DNA of 64,000 nucleotides, taken from assembly GCA_038501195.1 (NCBI GenBank), contig JBBPUQ010000002.1, positions 3,596,001-3,660,000 of the forward strand, given 5' to 3'. The first letter of the stretch is position 1. The number at the start of each line of letters is the position of its first letter. The notes beneath the pieces were generated by a model. That model worked only from the letters and a program-made list of their open reading frames with translations, searched no databases and had not been told where the DNA came from. Source of the stretch: Nemania diffusa. Taxonomy: Eukaryota > Ascomycota > Sordariomycetes > Xylariales > Xylariaceae. Both the position numbers and the translations under genes were made by a program. Positions 35,394 through 45,753 of the stretch are shown here, one piece after another.

Positions 35394-36574
35394 GATTATG
35401 GTTATTGTTATAACTGATTTGAGGTTGATAGTAAGGCTGATGATAGATAGGTCTTGCTAGGAGGCAATCGTATTCTCTGATATTTTCCGCTCTCCTTAGT
35501 ACCTAGAGGTTGGTCCTATGGTTTGGGGTTTAGGGACAATGAATGGTTATATGAGCCACTGCATGTTGAACTGTAACGAGGAGGAGGAGGAGGAGCAGGC
35601 AGCGTTGTCTCTGTGCTTGTGGCACCTATAAGCTACCTATAAGCTGTGAAGAGGTAGGTATGAGTCGATAAGGTAAATAGGTAGCTGGACCCCTAGAGCT
35701 ACTCTGTACTCGGCTCGGTACAATGACGACTTGGGGAGGTACACATATATGGGTCTTTTGCCTCTTACTGGCAAGGTACCTACCGAAATAAAAGTAAATA
35801 ATTAGCCTTACTTAGCTACTTGTGAACAATCACAAATAGTAAGAAATAACAATTAAAATAAACAGAGAACTTGACTTGTCATGTTGTCCTATATTGAAAG
35901 CCTTGTCCGATTAAATACTGCCTCTCTCATCGCTCACGCAACAGAGTACTTGCCCAAATGCAATTCTATTCTAGTAGTCCCACACATTGCGTCATGTTTC
36001 TAATACATCAGGGCTTACCTATTGTTTATTTATTTATAATTTGACTCGATAATGTTCACATTTAGAGATTCATATCGCCTCGTGCAGTTTTCGAGGCTTG
36101 CACGGCCTGTATGAGCCGCATGGTACTTGTATACGCAGTACCGGAATATTTGGCGGGGTACTACGTATATACGCATAGAAGGTACTTATACCTAACGATA
36201 CACGGGGCGGCTATTACTGGTTCAACAATCTAATTGATAGGCGTGGACCTTGGTTGATTGTCGAGTTTGTAAAGCTGGTTAACCCAGGAGGTACCTAACA
36301 CCACAAAATACATGATTCTCTTGGAATTACTACGATAGGTTGCCCGCAAGGTAGAAAAGTACTGGAGAGTATAAAATGTAGGTATACCATTAGCAACTAA
36401 AGGCCATGATTCCCCCGGCCTTGGTAAACAGGATGCATTTTCTAAGCCGCTATCAAAGTTCCCGCGCCTGAACGCCAGACGCAACTATGACCCCTCAGTC
36501 GATGATTTTAAACATGGCTGCTCGCCAGTAATTATACAAGTCTGCAGCACTATCGTGTGCTATCACAGTGCTAC
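35394..36574. other. intergenic upstream of the CUS2-like gene
   Basis: About 1.2 kb. It holds a (GAG)n run at 35578-35595, an adjacent small duplication (CTATAAGCTACCTATAAGCT near 35628) and a TAGGTA motif near 35653. No gene. Confidence 0.5.
35578..35595. repeat. (GAG)n trinucleotide repeat
   Basis: Six GAG units about 185 bp upstream of the CUS2-like start codon. Confidence 0.85.
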
Positions 36575-37419
36575 TTAGTTCTTGCCCTTCTTCTTCTTCT
36601 TCGAGCTGCCCGGTGTAGACGCCGGCGTATTTAACTCGACATGGACAGCTTCGTCGTCACTAACGGCTTTGGAAGAGCTCTTGGCCGAGTCCTCCTCCAG
36701 CTCCTTCATGAAGTCCTCTTTGATTGTCTCTCGTCGCTTCTCCCACCATTCCTTGTCTGCTTCGGTACGGCCTTCGATCTCCTCTAGACGCGTCCGTAGA
36801 ACTGTGTTGGCGGTTATCTCGTTGGCTGATTGGAAGATGACTTGTCCCCAACCCGGCGCAAGGGCATTGGCCTGTTGTAGAACGATAAATATTAGTTGTG
36901 GTGTTCAGGTTGGCAAGGCGTCCCTCTTGAAAAAACTTACCTCGTTCACTACATCGCGCAGCTCCTCCTCGATCTCCTTCTCAGCTGCCAGGAATCTTTG
37001 GTTTAGATCTTCGCCTACACTACCCCTCTGTAATAACGTATTAAGCGCCTGCTTCGATGTGCGGATCTGAATGATGCGGCGGATATCCTCGACCGCTCTA
37101 CGTAGAAGCGCAGCTCTGATGACACTATCGGGGACCTTGGGTGTCTTCTCCTGGCCGGCCTCTGGTTCCATGTGGAGGAGCGACAGGTAGATGTTTCGTT
37201 GTAGATGCGGCGGGAACCATGGCTCTAAGTTGGCACTTTGCACTATAGATTGCAGGAGCATTAGTCTACGATCCCTATCGTATGCGCTGTCTTGGCCAAG
37301 TTGGGCAACCCACCAGCTTTCCGTTTCCTATAGACATTCGAGAATGTGTACAGAGAACCACCGAGGACAGTGATGTATGCGAATGGGACCGCTAGGCTCA
37401 ACCAGTCGACGTCGAACAT
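36575..37419 (-). CDS. SEC66: Sec66 (Sec71), non-essential subunit of the Sec63 translocation complex
   Basis: Three exons on the minus strand: 37419-37314, 37242-36941 and 36871-36575, encoding 234 residues. An N-terminal lumenal stub (MFDVDWLSL) and one transmembrane segment at about 9-28 lead into the cytosolic part, which contains LEPWFPPHLQRNIYLSLLHME, RAALLRRAVEDIRRIIQIR, LQRGSVGEDL, and NALAPGWGQVIFQSANE, all typical of Sec66. Sec66 works with Sec62, Sec63 and Sec72 in post-translational import into the ER. The end is acidic then basic (SSKKKKGKN). Both introns (71 and 69 nt) are needed: without the first, the protein stops after about 55 residues. It is divergent from the kinase gene, 575 bp between starts. 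Confidence 0.92.
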
Positions 37420-37994
37420 TTTGTAGACCGAATCGCCCCAGTGACGACAAAAAAAAAGAGAGACGGTAGCTGTATGAACGGAAATAGGAATGGAAACGAG
37501 AGACGTGAACTGGATGAATACTAGACTAGATACCTAGCATGTACCTATTTGGGGAATTTGGATCTTGACAGTTTTCCACTGACAACCGCTCCCCATTGTT
37601 ACGTTAATTGGCTCAGCCACATAATAATGCCCGCGCTAGCGATAAGCTTATGTAAGTCAGTTGTGGCTCAGCACGGAGTGGGCATAACGTATTAGAGTCA
37701 GTTGCCGGTGAAGTAAACAACGTAAACTAATGGTATTTATCTTATTTGTTTTCATCGTAATACATATTGCATTTTTTATTTAACATGATTAAATGATTTA
37801 CAAGACTTAAATCGCTCTCGGGAAATTAGTCGCTCGCGAGCACAACTAGCCTTAACTTTGTTTAATTTACATTAGAGAGAGGGTCGGTTGATTGGAAGAT
37901 GTATTAAATTTTTTATACGATTTAAAGACACAAACATAAAATGAAGATAACCTGAACTAACTACTCAATCATCTACTCAACCCATCCTTATTCG
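37420..37994. promoter_or_regulatory. divergent promoter region, SEC66 / kinase
   Basis: 575 bp between two outward-facing start codons; AT-rich towards the kinase side (37730-37950). No motif stands out. Confidence 0.45.
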
Positions 37995-39182
37995 ATGAAT
38001 TTCAGACACCTCTCTCGTTTCTTACCTTTTCGCCAGATAACCTGTCGTACAGGCTTTAGAATGGCGTCTACTATTGTGGGTGATTCCGGTCGCGTTTACG
38101 CCAAAAGCGACGTGCTCCAGCGCAATCGCGAGGATGACAATCTCACCATCTTCAAAGCCGAGTATGGCTTAAACTCCGTGTGCTTCTCTCCTATTTCGTC
38201 GAATTATCTAAATTATATTATTGAGGTCAGAGAATCAGTCTTTTGCCGTCAAGCGCGTGTCTAGGCCGTTCTATAATATGTCGGTTCGCCTTGCGATCGA
38301 ATTTGCGGGCTCCCGTCGACTTCGAATGCACGTCGATTGCAATCAAAAGGAAGGCGTTCTTATCTATCCTTATTATACAACTACCCTATTGTCCTTAATT
38401 CAGGACAAACCGGACTTTTCCCCAACTCAACGATATAAACTTCTACGATATACAGTAGAAGCTATAGCAGAGCTTCATAATAAAAACTGGATCCATATTG
38501 GTAAGTTCTCTAAATTTTGTATGCTATAAACCTAAATAACTAATAAATAGATATTAAGCCAGACAATATCTTGGTTAATTTGACTTGCGATAACGTTACC
38601 AACATAGCTCTAGGTGATTTTGACATTGCTTGCAAGCTAGAGGATGGACATGTCTTCCAGACGCCTCACGCAATAGGGAATGCGATGTGGCGAAGCCCAG
38701 AGGGGCAGACTGGAACGGGTGTGACTAAGGCATCGGACATGTTCTCATTTGGGCTCGTGGTAGGCTTTTCTATAGCTAACGTGACAAAGCCCCTCTAACT
38801 CCGTCTATAGTGCATATTCACTCTGGGTGGTGGACCCTTCTTGCTTATAGAAAATTACGAAGAGCTTGTAAAGCATAACATTAGGCCAGAACAAGAAATC
38901 CTAACTCGTCATTTCTCGATGTTTGGGCCTGTACCCGAAGGACTCCTCAAGCAAGTTACCAACGAAAACTGGCGTCGCGCTCTGGAGATAGGAGCAAGAG
39001 CGGGCGAGGAAGTGGTGAAGCAAAACCCTTTGATAAGGTTCTCCGCGTGGGGCGTAGATCTTGGGCCTGAGGCATATGATATGATATCTGGAGTAACAAA
39101 TCTAGACCCAGCTGCTAGAACGAAGATAGACCGAGTATTGAGCTATCGCGTGTGGCAGGAGGAGGTTGATGAGTCTATCTAA
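37995..39182 (+). CDS. fungal-specific protein kinase with DFD in place of DFG
   Basis: Four exons: 37995-38177, 38233-38500, 38551-38759 and 38811-39182, encoding 343 residues. The kinase core starts after residue 35. Lys68 (NQSFAVKRVSR) is the ATP-binding lysine, HIDIKPDN at 149-156 is the catalytic loop with Asp151 and Asn156, and GDFDIA at 172-177 is the metal loop, where the DFG glycine is Asp175. GNAMWRSPEGQTG is the APE region. It belongs to a group of small fungal kinases of unknown substrate. The first 23 residues (MNFRHLSRFLPFRQITCRTG...) have five Arg and no acid, so mitochondrial targeting is possible; an alternative start is the Met at 38061. All three introns (50-55 nt) are needed to keep the frame. 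Confidence 0.8.
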
Positions 39183-39207
39183 ATGTTTATTCTTGTTTGC
39201 TATAAGT

Positions 39208-39843
39208 TTAGAAGCTAAGGGAAATCATATAGCCACGCCTCCAAGTCAGCATCAGTGTACCAATTACTCTCTCCTTTACTGGCTCATTATCATAGCCCAT
39301 ATTACAACCATATCCTTGAGCCGTCCACCCTTCGCGAACCGCTATTGACGAGCCGCAGTCGCGTGCAACATATGAAGAACACAATCCAGTAGGTTCAAAA
39401 GTCGAAATGCTGTCCCGCATACTGGTACGCACTGGCGAGACCAGAGCTAGGGCGGCGTCACTTCTAGGCATTGAATAATCCGCGGGTGGTTCAGTATGCG
39501 CCGCCTGCGCTGCTCTGCCACTAGAAGTGTCTGAGGTGTCGATAGGACTTCCACGACTGAAGCCCGCCGACACCGCCCGCCGACCTCGACCGGCATGTTT
39601 GCGCATGGCAATCACTTTTGCATTCAAAGCTACTGTTAACCGCATGCCCATCTCGGCTTTCTTCTTATCAAGGATGTCGAGTCGAAGTTGATCGTTTTTG
39701 TTGTTCCAATGGTGTGGACCAATCTTCCGCTTGCATGATTTCTCCTAATGAGCGGAAAGCATCCCTAAGTTCTCTTTCGATTCGAGACATCGTGGGCATT
39801 GAAGATCTGGGTCCTCGGCAGCCGTATGATCTGAGCTCAAGCT
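39208..39843 (-). pseudogene. unidentified gene, apparently frameshifted
   Basis: Two overlapping minus-strand frames look like one protein. The first runs from an ATG at 39790 (MSRIERELRDAFRSLGEI), open further upstream, and stops at 39668. The second is open from 39744 to 39208 and reads HHWNNKNDQLRLDILDKKKA, then MGMRLTVALNAKVIAMRKHA and a long Ser/Arg-rich tail. No splice donor lies between them, and a one-base shift near 39715 would join them. I do not recognise the family. It may be a damaged gene, a sequencing error or an unusual gene model. It lies tail to tail with the kinase gene (25 bp between stops). Confidence 0.4.
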
Positions 39844-40519
39844 TTATTAGCTATGTTGAAGCGTTTTAGGCTTACGGAAGTGCCTAGTGAAAGAAAGAGG
39901 TAGTACTTCAGTAGGGGCTTGGCACCCGATGCGCCAGTTCAGATTTTTGCACGTGAATTTCTGCTATCTGCACATGAAACTTAACCTCATTCGGTAGGTC
40001 TCCCCACACCCACCCTGTCTGCTCCCATCCTAACCAAATTTGTATGAGACTTGCAGCAGGACCTACGGAGAGTTAAAAAGGGATAGCAGAGACCGCGCCA
40101 GTCAACCTAGCATGGGTCTGTCATTAGACACCCATTTAGTTAATATACCGACCAAGATCATATCCCTTATATCTGACTGGAACTAAGTGCCTCACGTCAA
40201 TCATTAACGAATGGTAAAAAGAAGCCGTTTAGCGGACCGTTTCTCTCTGCATAAATCATGCATAAAGTATGTGCTCAGTCGCCTGCCTGATCATTGATGT
40301 TCGAGCCTGAGCAAAGCTGCGAGCGCACTAATCCCAATTTGTCTTGCGCTAAGAAAGTGGTAAAACCCACTAGTATCGATTAGGTACCTATGGCAAGAAT
40401 CGATCAGCTTACCGCCTAAATTTTGTTGGCAGAATTCATATTGACACTCTAGAAATGCTGTACTCTTATTCCCACCGCATCGGAGGAAGACTATATGCCA
40501 GCAAACCGTAGTCGGAAAC
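39844..40519. other. intergenic, upstream of RCL1
   Basis: About 680 bp. It holds the RCL1 promoter and possibly the unclear 5' end of the frameshifted minus-strand gene. Nothing else is recognised. Confidence 0.45.
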
Positions 40520-41740
40520 ATGTCGGCCTCACGCCCTGAATTTGTCAAATTGACAGGCCACAAAAACTTCACCCAGCGTCTCGTCCTAGCAACACTCACC
40601 GGCCGACCGTTACACATCTCCAAGATCCGACCTAATTCCCCCACCAGTCCCGGTCTCGCTCCCCATGAGGTCTCATTCCTTCGTCTCCTCGAAACGGTCA
40701 CCAATGGCAGCTCTATGCAGATCTCCTATACGGGAACAACAATAACATATCAGCCAGGGCTCATTACCGGCGCTGTAGCTGGCTACGGCGCGGGCGACGG
40801 CGACATTATCGAACATACCATCCCGGCAACGTGTACACGAGGCATCACATATTTTCTCCTCCCCCTCTGTTTACTCGCACCTTTCTCCAAGGCTCACATG
40901 AATGTGCGCTTCTCTGGCCCGGGTGTGATCACGGCGGCCACAGAGACGGGCGACTTATCGATCGACTCCTTCCGCACTGCGATCCTCCCTCTATACGACC
41001 TCTTTGGGATTCCAGCGGTCCGAATCGAGCTGCGCATCTTACAGCGGTCATGCACGGGTCAAAGGGGTAGCGGTGGCGCTGGAATAGTGGAGCTCAGGTT
41101 TGCGAGCCAAGTGCGCCTACCAAAAACGTTACATCTTCACAGAAACCCCGGGCGGATAAAACGGATACGAGGTGTCGCATATGCGACTGGAGTGTCCGCC
41201 TCGAACAATGCACGTATGATACACTCAGCGCGAGAGGTGCTGAATGCCTTTTGCGCAGATATCCATATTGCTGCGCAGTATGACCAAGCACCACTGGTCG
41301 CAGACCCGGGAGACAAAGCGGGGGGGAAGAAGAGAATGGGTATTGGTTTTGGTCTCAGCTTAGTCGCTGAATCAAATATCACCGGGGTGCTTTTTTCAGC
41401 AGATACCATCGTACCATCAAAAGGAGGTACGGTTCCGGAAGACATCGGCAAGAGATGTGCATATCAACTTTTAGACTCGATCAGTCAAGGTGGCTGTATC
41501 AGTGGAGCCGCTGCTCCGACAGCCTTGACACTGATGGCAATGGGATCCGAGGACGTCGGACGCCTGCGGGTCGGAAGACAAATAATAGGCAGTGAAGAAA
41601 TCATAGAGTTGGCGCGAGACCTGAGAAAGTTTGGCGCCAGTAGTTGGGGCATAAGAGATGTTGATGAGGATGACACAGACGATATCATCATTGCCGTCAA
41701 AGGGTCGGGTCTAGGGAACGTGAGTAGAAAGGTCGCCTAA
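40520..41740 (+). CDS. RCL1: Rcl1, RNA 3'-phosphate cyclase-like nucleolar endonuclease factor
   Basis: Single exon of 406 residues. Landmarks are FTQRLVLATLTGRPLHISKIR, LAPHEVSFLRLLETVTNGS, GITYFLLPLCLLAPFSK, GIPAVRIELRILQR, and near the end QGGCISGAAAPTALTLMAMG followed by RLRVGRQII. Rcl1 shares the RtcA fold but is not a cyclase; it works with Bms1 at early pre-rRNA cleavage (site A2) in the nucleolus. The Rcl1 type is supported by the LMAMGSEDVGRLRVG stretch. The length is near that of yeast (367) with a longer loop around residue 190-200 (GQRGSGGAG). It is convergent with the DUF1746 gene, stops only 49 bp apart. Confidence 0.92.
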   Translation: MSASRPEFVKLTGHKNFTQRLVLATLTGRPLHISKIRPNSPTSPGLAPHEVSFLRLLETVTNGSSMQISYTGTTITYQPGLITGAVAGYGAGDGDIIEHTIPATCTRGITYFLLPLCLLAPFSKAHMNVRFSGPGVITAATETGDLSIDSFRTAILPLYDLFGIPAVRIELRILQRSCTGQRGSGGAGIVELRFASQVRLPKTLHLHRNPGRIKRIRGVAYATGVSASNNARMIHSAREVLNAFCADIHIAAQYDQAPLVADPGDKAGGKKRMGIGFGLSLVAESNITGVLFSADTIVPSKGGTVPEDIGKRCAYQLLDSISQGGCISGAAAPTALTLMAMGSEDVGRLRVGRQIIGSEEIIELARDLRKFGASSWGIRDVDEDDTDDIIIAVKGSGLGNVSRKVA

Positions 41741-41789
41741 TCGACTAAACAATATCCTATAATTCTGTACAATGACCTTCCTAATACCG

Positions 41790-42936
41790 TTATGGTTGCC
41801 TTGGCTGTGTTGCGGTTAACCTTGCCCTTCTCTGAGCTGCTAACGCGGCAAGGGTTGCATTATATCCGACATTTTGTAAAGTGTAGGCGGCTGCACTCTC
41901 CGGGGTGTTTTCTCTGCTGTGCCAAGCAGTCCGAAGTGACTGAGGAATATGGAAATTTCCAATGACAGCATTCCCTGAGCGCAAAACATCCGCCAAGCCC
42001 TCAAATTGACTGGTTCCCTGGACCCCTGACTGCCTAAGCAGTCTACTTCCTTCGCCGCCACCATCACTAGTACCAGCGCCGTCACGGCTTCCCAAGGGTC
42101 GCATTTCAACATCATCTGTTTCGTTTATTTCGTCTAATTCAGGGGCATCTCTTAAAACTCCGCGTTCTTCCGAATCGTGATCCTGGCTAGTTGTCGACAC
42201 TGTTATAGTAGTTCCCGAACTCGGGTTAACTCGCGGGGGTTTTATGACGTTCCGAATTCTCTCCTTCTCTATATTTACTGTAATCATAAAGCACTGAATC
42301 GCCAAGACCACCGCGTCAAGCAGGATCAAGGTAAACCTTGATGATGGAGCCTTCTGTCCGATGAAATCCACAAGGATGCCTCCGTGTAGGTAGCCCCGGG
42401 AAGCCTCTCCAGCTTCAAGAGGCGATGAAATCAGATGTAGAAACATGCATAGGAGGTTTGGAGCAACGATGGCGGAAACATGATAGTTGGGCACGATTAG
42501 GACGGTGTCTTCGGTTTTGGGGCTGACGAAGAGTGTTTGCGCCATCCATCGTATGAGCAAACGAAAAAAAGAGCAGCTACAACGAACACCGTCAGCCTCT
42601 TACAAGCATCACGGGGTGGCAGAACGACGAGTCAGATCGGGGATAGGGGACAAAGTGTAGAGGTAATGCGCACTCCATGTAGTACAGTACGCACAACTCG
42701 GCGTACGCCAAAGAGTCTAAGTTGAGCGACAGATGAATCAAGAATTGCAGCTTCTTGGCAAGCCCTTCCTTCGCCGGTGATGAGAGGGATGGGCTCTGCG
42801 AACTGGCAGGATCATTCTGGTCTCTTTCGGGGGCAGGAGATCGGGAATTGCTCTGGGTATCGATGTCGACCTCGTGGTGCTGGTTGGGAAGCAAAGGACG
42901 GTCGGCCGGCAAGGTCGGGGAGGGATCATGGTTCAT
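41790..42936 (-). CDS. DSC4: DUF1746 protein, Dsc E3 ubiquitin ligase complex subunit 4-like
   Basis: Two exons on the minus strand, 42936-42674 and 42576-41790, encoding 349 residues. The splice (donor GTGCGC, acceptor TTGTAG, 97 nt) restores LYYMDCSFFRLLIRWMAQ, the core of DUF1746. About 65 disordered N-terminal residues precede the membrane domain (FLIHLSLNLDSLAYAEL, IVAPNLLCMFLHLI, then RGYLHGGILVDFIGQKAPSS and FTLILLDAVVLAI). The C-terminal half is Ser/Gly-rich and soluble. In fission yeast and aspergilli the Dsc complex in Golgi/ER membranes cleaves and activates SREBP under low oxygen and degrades orphan membrane proteins. Assignment to Dsc4 follows the known DUF1746 membership; function in this species is inferred. 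Confidence 0.82.
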
Positions 42937-43892
42937 AGCTCGGCCTCATTCGACGTGTGTAGCGATGTGAGGAGGTAGGTAGGTTCTCACATGCTGTGGA
43001 GTGGTGTTCATTTGCTGTGAGAAGTTGGCGCGACCTGGGAGTTGGTTGTTCTCAAGATGTACGGGCGTTATTACCTAATTATCAAACAGCGACGGCGCGT
43101 TATTGGGGGTATGGGACCTGACAGGAACGACAGCTGATTCAATACTTTTACTTACCTTGGACAGTATGGTACATCCATACCTAATCTTCTACGCAAAGGT
43201 ACATCTATGACAGAAACGCATGTACAGTGTATTCAAAACTGACAATCTCGTTTCGATGCACATTCTTTAAGTACATATATACTTATAGCATGTATACAGG
43301 TACCTCTGTTAGGACGCTCTCAGTTTTACTATTTTTAAGGCGCGCGATCAATTGGGCTTAGCGTATCCGCCGCTTTTGCTCAGGGTCGGCTCAGCCCATC
43401 ACTGACTGAGGACATAGGTAATTTGTGTATAGTTACATGAATTGTGTATTACAAACTAAGCTGGACTATAAACCAACAATACTACTAAACCGTATTGCAG
43501 ATTAAACTGTACTATAAACTAACCTCGACTATAAATGTAACAAGGGCTTAGATCAAGGGCTTGGAAGTAACTTAAATTGCAATAATCATTTATCGCTTTA
43601 AGGGCCTGTAAGGATTTATTTCCTTCCTGGCTAACTAGGAACCTTTAAAGCTTATATGCTTAAATAGCTTTGCGTCGTTGCACTAGTCACACTATATACG
43701 AAGGCTGGCTCTGGAAATTTGCGATATATTGTACGAAAATCTATAGATGGGGAGTAAAAGGGAAGAAGGGGAAGGAATCTAGATGCGTAGGTAGTGTATG
43801 TACAAGGCCAAGCTTGACGGTTTTTTTGTACGCTTAAAAATACTCACTATCATATCCCGTTAGGCCAACAGACCTTGGCTATCCCATTCCTT
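42937..43892. other. intergenic between DSC4-like and hypothetical gene
   Basis: About 950 bp. Around 43450-43550 the motif ACTATAAACYAAC repeats three times (GACTATAAACCAAC, TACTATAAACTAAC, GACTATAAATGTAAC). No gene. Confidence 0.45.
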
Positions 43893-43949
43893 GGGGGAAA
43901 AGGAGGAGGGGAGGGGAAAGGAGAGGAAAGGAGAGGAAAGGAGGAAAAT
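43893..43949. repeat. 57-bp polypurine tract
   Basis: Almost pure G/A on the plus strand, with GGAGAGGAAA units repeated, ending about 40 bp before the stop codon of the minus-strand gene. In that gene's transcript it would be a polypyrimidine run in the 3' UTR. Confidence 0.8.
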
Positions 43950-43986
43950 AAACTACCCCGATGATTCAAACGGTTTACTCCTTAGA

Positions 43987-45510
43987 CTAGTCGTCTGTTT
44001 TCTGCACGGCGTTGCCCTCGCCACTCTTCTCCTCTACCTTTCCGTTGACCTTATCTACCAAATTTTGAATTTCCTTTGGACCGCATGTGATCCTACCACT
44101 CGGTCCCCCTCTAGATTTAACGCTAACATCAGTCACGCAAGACTCGGCATGCACCGTCAGACCCCAGTAGTGAATATCGTTGAGAATAGTAAACAAGAGC
44201 ACAAGATTTTGGAGGCTGCAACAGTTCCCACACGCCACTTGCGATACAGTACAGCCGCTCCAATCTTCGTAAGTCTTTGGCGTAGTGCACCATACTCTCC
44301 ATCGTGACCCTGTTAGCATAATACAATAGTGACGTAGCTGGTCTCTGTCCTCTTTCGGCCAGTTGCCGTGCCTGTTTAATAATTTACGCACGTTGTGTTT
44401 CATGTACCATCGATTGTATAATGACATTGAAGACACAATCGCAATCCGGTTTTTAGCCGTAGGAAGATCTTGGTTGTCCTTCTTGAATTCAATAGAAAGA
44501 TACGAGCAAAATGCTCGATTGTATACCGTAGGATAGCACAGGGAAACCTTTTCGCGTTCGCCCTCGTCGAAAGCCTCTAGAGAGATGTAATAGGCGCAAT
44601 CTGGGCGGATGTCCCAGTCATACTGCTTCCCTGATGGATCCTGACGTGGAGGTGCCAGAAATGAATTTGGTAGTGGCTCTGATCCCTCTGAGGGTCTCTC
44701 GGGAACACGTTGTAGCACGCGCACTGGTTTTATAGTTATATCGAGGGTCCGTATTTCTTCTAAAGGCACGCTGAAAAAGAGAGCTTCCAAAGCGAATGCT
44801 TGAAATTCGGATTCCAAGCATCGGTCTATATTCATAAGGCTATATTGCTTTTGAATCCTCTGCACCTCATTTTTGAAAGCTTTCAACCATATGTTAAGTG
44901 GAAACTTTTTTTCGTAAAAATTGAGGCGGTCTGCATGATTTTTCGATATTAGCTCTTCTGGCAAGAAAAAATGATCGTAAAAGCTGAGTGTCGTTTCCGT
45001 CTCGGTAAATGTGATCCCGTATGGCATCAGAACTGACACCACGAAATCTTTAATGGTCACTTTGACTCCTTTCGACACTGAGGTGTCTACTTCAGAGAGT
45101 AACGTTTCGGTAGGTGGCGTGTCGGCTGTTGAGTCCCCCTTTGATCGTATTGGAATAAAGGATCCTCCTCTTCGAACCCCTCCTGCCCCACGCTTACCTC
45201 CCATGACGTCGTGCCACAACCGTGTAATATTATCCGGATCTGTGAGAGCAATGGGAGCAATGTCGTAGGAATCCAAGGGTGAAGGGAGAGAACGACTCGG
45301 CCGCGACGAAGAAGATAGTGAATTGGATGGCAGCGGTAGCTTCGAAGCCCGCCTACAGGCAGTAAATTTAGCAGTTGTTTGTGTTGAGTAGATGCTGCGG
45401 CGTTGCTGAAGCTGTTGCCGTTTCTTCTGGGCGTCCTTAGACATAGGATTGCAAGCCGAGCCCGGTGCGCGTTGGCCGCCACCAAGCATACGAGATAATG
45501 TTGCTGTCAT
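43987..45510 (-). CDS. fungal hypothetical protein, possible PD-(D/E)XK nuclease-like domain (DUF7924-type)
   Basis: Single exon of 507 residues from the ATG at 45510 (an upstream in-frame TTG at 45531 is not a start). The first 80 residues are basic and Ser-rich (KKRQQLQQRRSIYS; RRASKLPLPSNSLSSSSRPS), typical of disordered nuclear-directed regions. From about 290 on the pattern PDCAYYISLEAF, LCYPTVYNRAFCSYLSIEFKKD (339-343 SIEFK) and WRVWCTTPK resembles the fungal DUF7924 group, in which an aspartate and an E-x-K motif suggest a restriction-endonuclease-like fold. This is pattern-based and not certain. Such genes are often expanded in filamentous fungi; their role is unknown. A cysteine-rich segment (VACGNCCSL) lies at about 435-445. 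Confidence 0.55.
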   Translation of the reverse strand: MTATLSRMLGGGQRAPGSACNPMSKDAQKKRQQLQQRRSIYSTQTTAKFTACRRASKLPLPSNSLSSSSRPSRSLPSPLDSYDIAPIALTDPDNITRLWHDVMGGKRGAGGVRRGGSFIPIRSKGDSTADTPPTETLLSEVDTSVSKGVKVTIKDFVVSVLMPYGITFTETETTLSFYDHFFLPEELISKNHADRLNFYEKKFPLNIWLKAFKNEVQRIQKQYSLMNIDRCLESEFQAFALEALFFSVPLEEIRTLDITIKPVRVLQRVPERPSEGSEPLPNSFLAPPRQDPSGKQYDWDIRPDCAYYISLEAFDEGEREKVSLCYPTVYNRAFCSYLSIEFKKDNQDLPTAKNRIAIVSSMSLYNRWYMKHNVRKLLNRHGNWPKEDRDQLRHYCIMLTGSRWRVWCTTPKTYEDWSGCTVSQVACGNCCSLQNLVLLFTILNDIHYWGLTVHAESCVTDVSVKSRGGPSGRITCGPKEIQNLVDKVNGKVEEKSGEGNAVQKTDD

Positions 45511-45753
45511 GGTGTTAAAGAGAACTAGCAATGGCGTGTAATTGGATTATCTTGGAGTGTGGTATGGGTGATGGTAGGGGTAGTTGTCAGAGAATGTAAA
45601 GAAAAACAAAAATAATGAGAAGATATTCGAGTAAAGTGAGAGTAAACAGAGTAAACAGTGAAGGTGGTGACACAGTAAATAAACTTCCTAGACAGGAAAC
45701 AGTCTCAGTTATTTGGCTACATTTATTACCCAGTCCTACACCACGGCGGTTAG
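45511..45753. other. spacer upstream of the hypothetical gene
   Basis: Short spacer holding the promoter of the minus-strand hypothetical gene; nothing else seen. Confidence 0.4.

Noticed and set aside
45511..45531. TTG as start of the nuclease-like protein
   Set aside because: The first ATG at 45510 is a better start; the seven added residues are not supported.
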